Virus record (IMG/VR): IMGVR_UViG_3300045131_000428 | Location: 1-45,406 of that record | Reading direction: 5' to 3' (one strand) | DNA from: a virus | Length of the DNA stretch: 45,406 nucleotides | Part shown: positions 21,640-29,820 of the stretch, piece after piece | How the letters are laid out: the number at the start of each line of letters is the position of its first letter | Position numbering within the stretch: position 1 is the first letter of the stretch | The notes under the pieces: generated by a model | Databases searched by the model: none | Seen by the model: only the letters and a program-made list of their open reading frames with translations | What the model was told of the DNA's origin: nothing | Translations under genes and position numbers: made by a program

Positions 21640-23897
21640 ACCATTCACCCGAAATTGATAGCATTATTGAACAAGCGATTCATCATGCTAAAGAAAGAAA
21701 ACATCAATATGTAACCGTAGAACATTTACTTCTTGGTTTGATAAATCACAGTGCATTCAAAAAATGCTTGCATAGTTTTGGTGCAGATATTGAAACAATG
21801 GATCAAGAGATTAAGGCATACTTAGACAGTTTACATGCCATTGTAAGCAAAGAGGATGAAGTAGTACCTCGTAAAACAAATAGTTTAGAACGAGTTATGA
21901 ATCGTTCTGTAACACAAGTGTTATTCACCGGTCGTAGGCAAGTAACAACTATTGACTTGTATCTTAGCATTGCGGCAGAAGGGAATAGTCATGCTCATTA
22001 TTTCTTGTTGAAATACGGAATCAACAAAAATGAATTTGTAGCACATTGGCAGAAAAATTATAAGCACAACGAAGTGGGTAATCTCACCGAGAATCAAGCC
22101 GACGAAATTCTAGAAGAATATACCATCAACTTAACACAATTAGCGGCACAAGGTAAACTTGAACCAATGATTGGTCGCGGCAAAGAACTTGACGATATCA
22201 TTAATGTACTTGCTAAACGATTCAAGAGTAATGTATTGATGGTAGGTGACCCTGGGGTTGGTAAAACAGCAATCGCCGAAGGTCTAGCACAGATGATGAT
22301 CAACAAAGAAGTACCTGAATTCTTGCATGATCATCAAATATATAGCTTGGAGATTGGCTCATTGCTTGCAGGAAGTAAATATCGCGGGGACTTTGAAGAA
22401 AAAGTCAAAGCAGTACTGGATGCGTTAAACACAAAGAAAAAGACTATCCTTTTCATTGACGAGGCACATACTATGCAGGGTTCAGGGGGTTCATCTACTG
22501 GTTCAGTGGACTTCAGTAACATGATTAAACCCGCAATTACTAAAGGTACTCTTAAAGTTATTGCTAGCACAACTTGGGAAGAATACTACGAAAGTTTTGA
22601 AAAGGACCGTGCATTGATGCGTAGATTCTATCGTGTGTCAGTTGATGAACCTAATCACGACACAACTATTCGTATATTGAATGGATTAAGTGCTAGACTT
22701 AATGATTTTCACAATGTTGAAATTACAGATGAGGCAATCAAAGCAGCAGTTGAAAGTGCTGATCGGTATATTCATGACCGAAAGAACCCAGACAAATCTA
22801 TTGATTTACTTGATGCTGCTTGCGCTAAACAACGAGTAGCAGAGAACAAAGGGGCAATCATTACCAAAGACCTTGTATTTGATCAAGTTGAACGATTCAC
22901 CGGAGTCCCTGCTGACAAGATGAAGGGTGACAACTTTGATTTGATTCATAATTTAGAATCAAATATCAAGGACAAACTATATGGTCAAGATGAAACTGTA
23001 CAAAAAGTACTTGAACGAATTTATGTTAACTTTGCTGGTATTGGTAATGATAGTAAACCAACAGGTAGTTTCTTATTCTTAGGCCCTACTGGAACTGGTA
23101 AAACAGAATTTGCCAAACTACTTAGCAAGAACTTGGATATGCCGCTACTTAAGTATGACATGAGTGAGTATTCAGAGAAGCATAGTGTTTCAAGTTTGAT
23201 TGGACCTCCTCCGGGCTATGTTGGATTCGGTGATAGTCAAGTGTCGGGTGGTAGATTGATTAATGACTTGAGCAAGAACCCACATAGTATTATGCTATTT
23301 GATGAGGTTGAAAAAGCACATCCAGAAATCTTTAATATCTTTCTACAGATGTTAGATGAAGGGCATCTTACCGGTAGTAATGGCAAGCAAGTTAACTGTA
23401 AAAACAGTATTATCATTATGACTAGTAACTTGGGTTCTAGTGATAGCGAACGCAACAACATTGGATTTGGCACACAAGAAAAGACCGGTGAAGATGACAA
23501 AGCATTGAAAGAATTCTTCAAGCCTGAGTTCCGTAATCGTGTTGATTTGATTTGCAAGTTTAACAAGTTGGATACACTTGCTATTAAGAAGATTGTTATC
23601 AAGTTTACCGATGACTTGAAAAAGAGTTTGTTAGACAAACATGAAATTGTAATGAATCTAAGTGAGCCAGTGGTAGAATACTTAGCAGAGCAAGGATATG
23701 ATAAGAAAATGGGCGCACGACCATTAAGTCGTAAGATTGATGAATTGATTCGGGTACCTCTAAGTAAGAAAGTCTTGTTTGAGCGCATTAAATCTGCAAC
23801 AATCAATGTTGTAATGTCAGCCGGAGCAATTGATTTTGTAGTAACACACAAACTAACAGCAATGGTTGATGACAATGGATTAATTATTGTTAACTAA
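21636..23897 (+). CDS. ClpA-like AAA+ unfoldase with ClpP-docking loop
   Basis: 753 aa, close to ClpA length. Clp N domain (1-140, with V-T-V-E-H-L-L-L-G-L), first AAA+ module with Walker A G-D-P-G-V-G-K-T (204-211), second with G-P-T-G-T-G-K-T (483-490), then the F-x-P-E-F-R-N-R-x-D sensor segment and a C-terminal Clp domain (M-G-A-R-P-L-S-R). No ClpB-type middle coiled coil is evident. Residues 609-611 are I-G-F in the position where ClpA carries the I-G-L/F loop that docks on ClpP. It may therefore form a protease with host ClpP, since no clpP gene is seen here. Translationally coupled to DnaJ, which suggests a joint protein-remodelling role in early infection. Confidence 0.9.
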   Translation: MNHSPEIDSIIEQAIHHAKERKHQYVTVEHLLLGLINHSAFKKCLHSFGADIETMDQEIKAYLDSLHAIVSKEDEVVPRKTNSLERVMNRSVTQVLFTGRRQVTTIDLYLSIAAEGNSHAHYFLLKYGINKNEFVAHWQKNYKHNEVGNLTENQADEILEEYTINLTQLAAQGKLEPMIGRGKELDDIINVLAKRFKSNVLMVGDPGVGKTAIAEGLAQMMINKEVPEFLHDHQIYSLEIGSLLAGSKYRGDFEEKVKAVLDALNTKKKTILFIDEAHTMQGSGGSSTGSVDFSNMIKPAITKGTLKVIASTTWEEYYESFEKDRALMRRFYRVSVDEPNHDTTIRILNGLSARLNDFHNVEITDEAIKAAVESADRYIHDRKNPDKSIDLLDAACAKQRVAENKGAIITKDLVFDQVERFTGVPADKMKGDNFDLIHNLESNIKDKLYGQDETVQKVLERIYVNFAGIGNDSKPTGSFLFLGPTGTGKTEFAKLLSKNLDMPLLKYDMSEYSEKHSVSSLIGPPPGYVGFGDSQVSGGRLINDLSKNPHSIMLFDEVEKAHPEIFNIFLQMLDEGHLTGSNGKQVNCKNSIIIMTSNLGSSDSERNNIGFGTQEKTGEDDKALKEFFKPEFRNRVDLICKFNKLDTLAIKKIVIKFTDDLKKSLLDKHEIVMNLSEPVVEYLAEQGYDKKMGARPLSRKIDELIRVPLSKKVLFERIKSATINVVMSAGAIDFVVTHKLTAMVDDNGLIIVN

Positions 23898-23905
23898 GGA
23901 ACATA

Positions 23906-24631
23906 ATGGGCTTGATAAGATCAATTAAAGACATTCCCGATATTGATTATTATGAATATCGGGATAGTAAGTTTTATAACAAATATAGATATCGTGCTAA
24001 ACTAAATATCCCGGGGTTGAATTTTACTTATTATATTAAAACTCCAGAAGAATTGGTGAATAGAGTGAATGCAATCGGATATAGACGTATTCACGCCAAT
24101 AGGAAATCCGAGATTATGCCAAATTTACAAAGACTTTGTGCATTTGTTGATTGGCGTAATACTCACAAAACTCGCAAAAAGACGGGTGAGATGACCAGTA
24201 GAATTGAGCAGGATAGTGCCGCAATCTTTAGTAATGATTTAGAGTTGTTACTAACATTGAAAGAAGTTTGTAATGATATTAAAATCACTGAAGCACAGGT
24301 GGAGGAATTTTCAGGTATAAAATACTATGTTAATGAGCCAAAGCATAAGTACAGAATTTATCTAAAATCTGCTCATATTAAGGATAAAAACTTTATCAAC
24401 GATTTAGCTGTTACACTTAAGAAAAACCAAGACTTAGTTGCTAGTAAATCGTTAATCTCTTGGTTAAAAGAGTATTCCTTATTTAATCCCTTCAAGTGGA
24501 GATATAATTACACCCATAGTAGTCATTCTATTGATTACGATAATGAAAGTACACTAAGCTATTTGATGCTAATGTATGGTGACATGCTTGGAAAACGATA
24601 TAAATTAGAGAAGTGTATAATACCTATCTAA
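23906..24631 (+). CDS. Protein of unknown function downstream of clpA-like gene
   Basis: 241 aa, basic and Tyr-rich (I-D-Y-Y-E-Y-R-D-S-K-F-Y-N-K-Y-R-Y-R). Mixed alpha/beta, no signal peptide or membrane segment. A T-x-K-T-R-K-K-T-G and multiple Arg/Lys clusters might contact nucleic acid, but this is only composition. It starts 9 nt after the ClpA-like stop with AAGGA and is probably in the same early operon. Confidence 0.6.
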   Translation: MGLIRSIKDIPDIDYYEYRDSKFYNKYRYRAKLNIPGLNFTYYIKTPEELVNRVNAIGYRRIHANRKSEIMPNLQRLCAFVDWRNTHKTRKKTGEMTSRIEQDSAAIFSNDLELLLTLKEVCNDIKITEAQVEEFSGIKYYVNEPKHKYRIYLKSAHIKDKNFINDLAVTLKKNQDLVASKSLISWLKEYSLFNPFKWRYNYTHSSHSIDYDNESTLSYLMLMYGDMLGKRYKLEKCIIPI

Positions 24632-24634
24632 AAT

Positions 24635-24642
24635 GATAAATA
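24635..24642 (+). promoter_or_regulatory. Late-type promoter box GATAAATA
   Basis: Lies 22 nt before the ATG at 24664. The box and its downstream CTCTATAA recur almost exactly at 31168-31183. Confidence 0.6.
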
Positions 24643-24663
24643 CTCTATAATGGGGTATTTTTC

Positions 24664-24831
24664 ATGGCAAAAATCGTAACAGAATCGGTTGTAATAACCT
24701 TTAGTAAAATTGTTAAGGATGGCGAATCAGATAATGCTGATATCGTTGGGGCTGACGTTCAGCAAGCATTGGAGCAAGTTGCCCAGGAACTTGTAGGCAG
24801 AGGCGTAGTAGTTGAAGTGGTAAAAGCATAA
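24664..24831 (+). CDS. Small virion-like protein, 55 aa
   Basis: M-A-K-I-V-T-E-S-V-V-I-T-F-S-K-I-V-K-D-G then an acidic turn and a helix A-D-V-Q-Q-A-L-E-Q-V-A-Q-E-L-V, ending V-V-V-E-V-V-K-A. It has a clean strand-turn-helix-strand pattern and resembles tiny conserved proteins of aquatic T4-like phages. The stop overlaps the next start (TAATG), and a late-type box lies 22 nt upstream. No catalytic residues; function unknown, probably structural. Confidence 0.65.
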   Translation: MAKIVTESVVITFSKIVKDGESDNADIVGADVQQALEQVAQELVGRGVVVEVVKA

Positions 24832-25190
24832 TGAGTCAATCTACCACACTTATTCTATTACCGCAAACTACCTATCAAAATCCAGGTAACGGGGCACCCT
24901 ACACAGTTGTAGGGAATGCTCAACCTGCTGCTGCGTATTACTTGGGTAATAGAGATTTACAAACAGTTAACTTTAATGTATCTAATATTATTGGTAATAT
25001 CGTTATTCAAGCTACACTAGCAAATCCAGCGACAGTTGACAATCAATGGTTTGATGTATATGAGTATGATGGAAGTGCTAATCCAAACGCCAATGTATAT
25101 ACTAATGTTACTGGTAACTTTGTTTACATGAGAGCAAAAGTAGCAGACTTCCAACAAGGTATTGTTGGGTACATTAAACTAAGTTATTAA
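24831..25190 (+). CDS. Putative virion structural protein
   Basis: 119 aa, beta-rich, Asn/Thr/Tyr-rich and short, with Y-L-G-N-R-D-L-Q-T-V-N-F-N-V, W-F-D-V-Y-E-Y-D-G and the C-terminal V-G-Y-I-K-L-S-Y. The pattern is that of a small beta-sandwich decoration or fibre protein. It is co-translated with the preceding 55-aa gene and followed by another virion-like gene after an AAGGA site. Confidence 0.55.
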   Translation: MSQSTTLILLPQTTYQNPGNGAPYTVVGNAQPAAAYYLGNRDLQTVNFNVSNIIGNIVIQATLANPATVDNQWFDVYEYDGSANPNANVYTNVTGNFVYMRAKVADFQQGIVGYIKLSY

Positions 25191-25200
25191 AGGAAATAAA

Positions 25201-25731
25201 ATGAGTACAGCACTTTTTAGAAAATATATTGATATGATAAATGAGGCACAAGAAGGTGGCCCTGCTGACATACAACAAATAGCAGCAGGTATGGAATTCT
25301 TACCTACACATAAGCAACCAAAACAATACAAATATGTAGATGGTGGTATGCCAGGTAAGATGCCAGCAATGACATATACTGTAGCAACACAACAAATGCC
25401 AGTTGTTACTATTACTAGTGATGGTAAAGAAACACAAAATGTTGCTGAACCAAATGATATAATTATGTCTGGCCCAAGCAGAGAAAATTATGTTGTTAAG
25501 TCAGCAAAATTTCCTAAATTATATCAAGGTAAACTAGGTGAAGTTGTTGTGCCCGAACAGGGTCCTAGAATGGTAGCATTGTATACTGGTCAACAACCAA
25601 TCACATTTACTGCGTCATGGGGTGAGCAAATGGTATTAAAGCCAGGGGATTACCTAGTCAAAGACGGTGATAACTACTATCGTATTGCTAAAGTAGAATA
25701 CGAACAAACATATAACCCACCGGGTAAATAA
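25201..25731 (+). CDS. Putative capsid-targeted protein of unknown function
   Basis: 176 aa. The N-terminus M-S-T-A-L-F-R-K-Y-I-D-M-I-N-E followed by A-Q fits a capsid-targeting leader with a prohead-protease site after Glu15. The C-terminal part (L-K-P-G-D-Y-L-V-K-D-G-D-N-Y-Y-R-I-A-K-V-E-Y-E-Q-T-Y) is a small beta module, recalling cupin-like or P-G-D-x-[LW] domains seen in other phage and bacterial proteins. No catalytic residues recognised. Stop and next start overlap (TAATG). Confidence 0.55.
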   Translation: MSTALFRKYIDMINEAQEGGPADIQQIAAGMEFLPTHKQPKQYKYVDGGMPGKMPAMTYTVATQQMPVVTITSDGKETQNVAEPNDIIMSGPSRENYVVKSAKFPKLYQGKLGEVVVPEQGPRMVALYTGQQPITFTASWGEQMVLKPGDYLVKDGDNYYRIAKVEYEQTYNPPGK

Positions 25732-28700
25732 TGAAAATCAGTGCCCTACTTGAAGGTCGTACACACCTAGACGAAGGTGGCAATCTATCTATTAACGGAA
25801 AAGAAGCACAGCATTTAGATTTAAAGGTAACTAAGCGTAGTTACATGGTTCCTAAATTAAATGAACTACTTTACGCAATTAATTCTGCTTATTTTAAAAT
25901 GTATAAGCAAGGATTATGGAGTAATGAACTCTTAACAAGTGGTAAGTTCTTAAGTGGAAGTTCATTGCATTTCTTTAATGTTAAGGGTATCTCTGATGAG
26001 GTATTTACAGAAAAGAAACCAACTGTTGGTGATATTGACACCATGGTTGACAAAACAAAAGAACCTAACTTACAACAATTCTTGACAGCATACACTAACA
26101 AACAAATAGGTGCTGCGACATTTTTAGGATTTCAAAGAGGCAATGAACAATTCTCTGGATTGTTTGAATTGCAAGACCCACCTGTTAAAGTACAGATTGA
26201 TTTTGAATTTGTAGAATTTGAAAAAGACAATCCAACTGATTGGGCTAGATTTAGTCATAGTAGCGCATGGGAGGATTTGCAAGCAGGAGTTAAAGGTGTA
26301 TTCCATAAATGGTTGATACAAGCATTTACAGCACTAACTCGCAAAGACTTCATATTACGAAAATTGGTTGGTAGAGGTAAATTAAGACAAGAACAAGATG
26401 TTCCTACCACAGATAACATGTATTCTTTTGCAGTATCTAGCAAAGAAGGTGGCGGACTACGAGCAAAGTATGAACCGGTATTAGATGATAATGGAAAACC
26501 GTTAGTTAGTAAAGGTTTACCTGTAATGCGGGAAGCACCTACATCAGGATATAATCAAGACATTGGACAAATCTTTTCAACGATTTTAGACCAACGATTA
26601 AATCCTAAACAAGCAAAAGCATTGCAAAAACAATTCTGGTCATTCACTGGCTTATTACAAGTAATGAATTCTTTGATGAGTCCTGAAGAAAAAGAACAAG
26701 TAATGCAGGGGTTCTTGCAAAAGACAATAGGGCCAGGTGCACAGGGTATGTACAAAAATAACCCTGATAAAGATATTGCAGAGAAAATGGTAGCGATCAA
26801 CACCTTACTAGACACATTAAAACTATCTAAGTCCGCTGAATTAGACCAACTACTTGCTGCATACCGTAAATCATTCAAATATACATCAGCTGGTGCTGAA
26901 GAAAAAGCAGGAGCTGATGCCGATGTTGTAAAATCAATGGCAAAGAATACATTAGCCGAAGCAGTTCCTAGCTATAAGCGTAAGGGTATTCAACATATAT
27001 ACAATCCTGGTTCATCTACTGAGATGAAGGATGCAGATTTTATCAATTTTTGTAAAGAGATAGCACAAGATGGTGGCAATTTTGCAAATGTTCCTATTAA
27101 CTTGAAAGTAGATGGTGCTGGCATAAGATTTGGCAGAACACAAAATGGTGAACCATTCTTTATGACTAGTAGAGTTGAAACTCCCATGACTAAAGCCAAC
27201 ATTGGTGATTTTGAGAAGTATGGAAGAAGTCAAGGTCAATCTGATGAGCAACTGACAAGAACACAAAATTATGATAAAGTATTAAGTATAATTGTTAATG
27301 CTAAATTTATGAAAGATATTCCACCTGATACAATTGTCAATGCTGAAATGTTATTCAATCCAATGGCACAACAAGATAGTGGTGGTTTTAAGTTTGTTAA
27401 CATCCCATATGATCCTAAGAAATTAGGTAAGGTAATGACTCTTGTTCCAATTACTGTTAAGCAATACAGTACGGGTGAACAAAGTCCTGATGCTGATGAG
27501 ATTAAAGAAGCATTAATTAAAGATAGCACCCCTGATATCAAAATGATTAATAATACATTGAGCCATAAAGGCATTGATGTTAGTAAAATTGTTAATCCTA
27601 TCGTAAAGAACTCAGCAGCATTATTGAATGCGGTGTCTCAGAGAGGGGATTCACCTGACAAACAAAAAGCAAAAGCAATATTATCTGCTGCAAGACAAGC
27701 ATTAAGCAAGGTGATTATTAACAGTCCTATACCAGGGAAAGATCAACTTGGTGATATGATTGAAGGTCTTGTTATTAATATGCCAAGCGGTACTCTTGCT
27801 AAAGTAACAAGTCCTGACATGCAGCAAAAGATGGCTGACAAACAAGCCATGAACAAGAAGCCAACTGAAGGTGGAAATCGCACAACCACCGCAGTAATCA
27901 CTTATGGTTCATTTGTGGGTCATAAAGGACATGAACAGTTAATTGATGAAACAATTGCTATAGCAAAACAAGTGGGTGGAGTACCATTCATATATGTAAG
28001 TCCAGTTGTTGGTCCAGATGATCCTATTCCACCAGCAGACAAAGTTAAAACATTGCAGAAGTTGTATCCACAATATGCAAACAACATTCAAGTTTGGGAT
28101 GCAGGCGGAACTGCAATGAAGAAGATTGAAAAAGAACTTGTTCTTCCGGCTAATAGTAAATACAATAAAATTATAGTTGTAGTAGGTGCGGATAGAAAAG
28201 ACAGTACAGAGTCGTGGTTAAATAGTTTAGAAAAGCGCATGAAAGATCCAGTTGCATTAGCCAAGTATGGTGGGACACAAAATCAAGTTGAATTTCAAAC
28301 AATTGGTACAGAGCGTGATCCTGAAAAAGGTGGAACTGGAATAAGTTTTACTCAATTGCGTGATATCTTAAAAAATCCTAATGCAAGTGAACAAGACAAA
28401 TTAAACGTTTGGATGCAGGCATTTGATTCACAAAAGCTAGGAGTAGCGTGGATAAAGCATTTAATGGATACTACTGCAAAATATTCAAACAATCAACCGC
28501 AAGCTATTAAAGAGTATATTAAAAAGATTAAGCCAATGCTTGAGTATGCTACTCCTATTCAGAAAGTTAAAATATACAATCAATTGTTAGAAGCAAAACA
28601 ACATCTAGATGAGATGGGTGCTACCATTGAACCTATAGAAGAAGAAGAGGTGATGGCTCATATGGCAAACGCCTTAATCAAAGGTGCACCTATTGCCAAA

Positions 28701-28796
28701 CTAAGAGCAGCAAGAGATCAAGAACGGATGAAAAAACGTGAACAAGATTATGGTCGTCCGCAAGCTCCTAAATTTGATTATCTAGACGAAAAATAA
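25731..28796 (+). CDS. Three-domain nucleotidyltransferase: pol-beta-like NTase, ATP-grasp-type ligase core, HIGH-family NTase
   Basis: 1021 aa. Domain 1 (about 40-390) has the pol-beta-type pattern S-G-S (75-77), D-I-D (101-103) and a third Asp at 157 (V-Q-I-D-F-E-F). Domain 2 (about 410-700) has covalent-nucleotidyltransferase (DNA/RNA ligase) motifs: K-V-D-G (459-462, candidate lysine adenylylation site), A-E-M-L-F (Glu539), E-G-L-V-I (678-682) and A-K-V (Lys691). Domain 3 (about 715-930) has H-K-G-H (731-734) and I-S-F-T-Q-L-R (871-877), the HxGH and ISxTxxR signatures of cytidylyltransferase/adenylyltransferase-like enzymes. A possible protease site L-A-E/A at 410 separates domains 1 and 2, and L-L-E/G at residue 8 resembles a capsid leader. 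Substrates unknown; tRNA or nucleic-acid-end repair, or NAD-type chemistry, are possible. Confidence 0.75.
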   Translation: MKISALLEGRTHLDEGGNLSINGKEAQHLDLKVTKRSYMVPKLNELLYAINSAYFKMYKQGLWSNELLTSGKFLSGSSLHFFNVKGISDEVFTEKKPTVGDIDTMVDKTKEPNLQQFLTAYTNKQIGAATFLGFQRGNEQFSGLFELQDPPVKVQIDFEFVEFEKDNPTDWARFSHSSAWEDLQAGVKGVFHKWLIQAFTALTRKDFILRKLVGRGKLRQEQDVPTTDNMYSFAVSSKEGGGLRAKYEPVLDDNGKPLVSKGLPVMREAPTSGYNQDIGQIFSTILDQRLNPKQAKALQKQFWSFTGLLQVMNSLMSPEEKEQVMQGFLQKTIGPGAQGMYKNNPDKDIAEKMVAINTLLDTLKLSKSAELDQLLAAYRKSFKYTSAGAEEKAGADADVVKSMAKNTLAEAVPSYKRKGIQHIYNPGSSTEMKDADFINFCKEIAQDGGNFANVPINLKVDGAGIRFGRTQNGEPFFMTSRVETPMTKANIGDFEKYGRSQGQSDEQLTRTQNYDKVLSIIVNAKFMKDIPPDTIVNAEMLFNPMAQQDSGGFKFVNIPYDPKKLGKVMTLVPITVKQYSTGEQSPDADEIKEALIKDSTPDIKMINNTLSHKGIDVSKIVNPIVKNSAALLNAVSQRGDSPDKQKAKAILSAARQALSKVIINSPIPGKDQLGDMIEGLVINMPSGTLAKVTSPDMQQKMADKQAMNKKPTEGGNRTTTAVITYGSFVGHKGHEQLIDETIAIAKQVGGVPFIYVSPVVGPDDPIPPADKVKTLQKLYPQYANNIQVWDAGGTAMKKIEKELVLPANSKYNKIIVVVGADRKDSTESWLNSLEKRMKDPVALAKYGGTQNQVEFQTIGTERDPEKGGTGISFTQLRDILKNPNASEQDKLNVWMQAFDSQKLGVAWIKHLMDTTAKYSNNQPQAIKEYIKKIKPMLEYATPIQKVKIYNQLLEAKQHLDEMGATIEPIEEEEVMAHMANALIKGAPIAKLRAARDQERMKKREQDYGRPQAPKFDYLDEK

Positions 28797-28818
28797 AAAT
28801 ATTTCGTACCCCTCTGCC

Positions 28819-28838
28819 TGATGTAAATAATTACATCA
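28819..28838 (+). promoter_or_regulatory. Perfect inverted repeat containing a late-like box
   Basis: TGATGTAA (28819-28826), ATAA loop, TTACATCA (28831-28838). There is no T run, so it is not a standard terminator. The left arm and loop include TGTAAATA (28822-28829), 24 nt before the ATG at 28853, the same spacing as other late boxes. It could be an operator-like site or an mRNA hairpin. Confidence 0.4.
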
Positions 28839-28852
28839 TTTAAGAGGACCTT

Positions 28853-29782
28853 ATGGCAACAAGAAAACCCAAAGAAGCAGCAGAAGAAAAATCAGTACCA
28901 GTAGAAATGGTACAAGAAATTGCTGCACAAGCAGCAGAGGAACAAGCAGAAAAAGCAGCAGATGCTCCTGCTGAAGCACCCGCTGCAGGACAAGTACAAG
29001 TTAATGTAGACTTTCTGCGTACAACCAAAGTGCATATTTCTATGCCTTGCTATGGAGGTATGTTGACTGAATCAACATTTATGAGTTTCATCAAGTGGGC
29101 TAACACCGCCCGTCAATTAAACATTGACTGGACATTGGAAACAATGGTCAACGAATCACTAATCAGTCGTGCCCGTAATACACTAACTGCTAAGTTCTTA
29201 GACATGCCTGACGCAACACACTTATTCTTTGTTGATGCTGACATTGGTTGGGAACCATGGCATTTGTTGGTATTGTTAAATCGGGATGTAGATGTTATCG
29301 GTGGATTGTATCCCATGAAGACTATGCCTATCAAGTGGGTAGTTAACGGATTTGACGGTGCTGAAGAAGGAACAGACGGATTACAAGAAGTATCTAAAGC
29401 AGGCACTGGCTTCTTACTAATGAAGAAACATGTATTTGAGAAATTGAAATCTCATCCAGCAGTCAAGCAATACAAGAATGACATTGGATTAGATCCAAAG
29501 TATGATCAACACTTGAAAACATATTTTGACACTGCGGTGCGTCAGAATCGTTACTATAGCGAAGATTGGACTTTCTGTGAAAACTGGCGGGATATCGGTG
29601 GTAAGATTTGGGTGGATAAGCGTGTTCTATTGCGTCATTCAGGTAGTTATGTGTTCTGTCAGGAAAATCAAGAACATCTAATTAACACAGTTGGACCAAT
29701 GTTCATGGAAAGACAACAAAGTCTGGGATTGAAACTAGTTGACAAAGACGGCAACGAAGTCAAATCAATTAAAGCAGCATAA
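28853..29782 (+). CDS. Glycosyltransferase-like protein (GT-A fold)
   Basis: 309 aa. After an Ala/Glu-rich N-terminal helix (about 1-48), a GT-A-like domain begins with V-H-I-S-M-P-C-Y-G-G and includes R-A-R-N-T-L, F-F-V-D-A-D-I-G-W (D128 and D130 as a DxD-type metal site), D-V-I-G-G-L-Y and Y-S-E-D-W-T-F-C. The family moves a sugar from a nucleotide sugar to an acceptor. In phages the acceptor can be modified DNA, a virion protein or host surface glycan; the neighbourhood does not decide which. Good AGAGGA ribosome site, followed by a strong terminator. Confidence 0.75.
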   Translation: MATRKPKEAAEEKSVPVEMVQEIAAQAAEEQAEKAADAPAEAPAAGQVQVNVDFLRTTKVHISMPCYGGMLTESTFMSFIKWANTARQLNIDWTLETMVNESLISRARNTLTAKFLDMPDATHLFFVDADIGWEPWHLLVLLNRDVDVIGGLYPMKTMPIKWVVNGFDGAEEGTDGLQEVSKAGTGFLLMKKHVFEKLKSHPAVKQYKNDIGLDPKYDQHLKTYFDTAVRQNRYYSEDWTFCENWRDIGGKIWVDKRVLLRHSGSYVFCQENQEHLINTVGPMFMERQQSLGLKLVDKDGNEVKSIKAA

Positions 29783-29784
29783 GA

Positions 29785-29808
29785 AGGCCCCGAAAGGGGC
29801 TTTTTTTT
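29785..29808 (+). terminator. Rho-independent terminator with GAAA tetraloop
   Basis: GCCCC (29787-29791), GAAA loop, GGGGC (29796-29800), then T8 (29801-29808). It lies just behind the glycosyltransferase gene and directly abuts the next late-type box. Confidence 0.92.
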
Positions 29809-29816
29809 GATAAATA
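29809..29816 (+). promoter_or_regulatory. Late-type promoter box GATAAATA, leaderless spacing
   Basis: Starts immediately after the terminator T run and ends 5 nt before the ATG at 29821. Upstream transcription is stopped here and no ribosome site is present, so the message is probably leaderless. Confidence 0.65.
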
Positions 29817-29820
29817 ACTA

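Noticed and set aside
23237-23875. 212-aa minus-strand open frame
   Set aside because: Antisense to the conserved second AAA+ module of the ClpA-like gene; a shadow frame.
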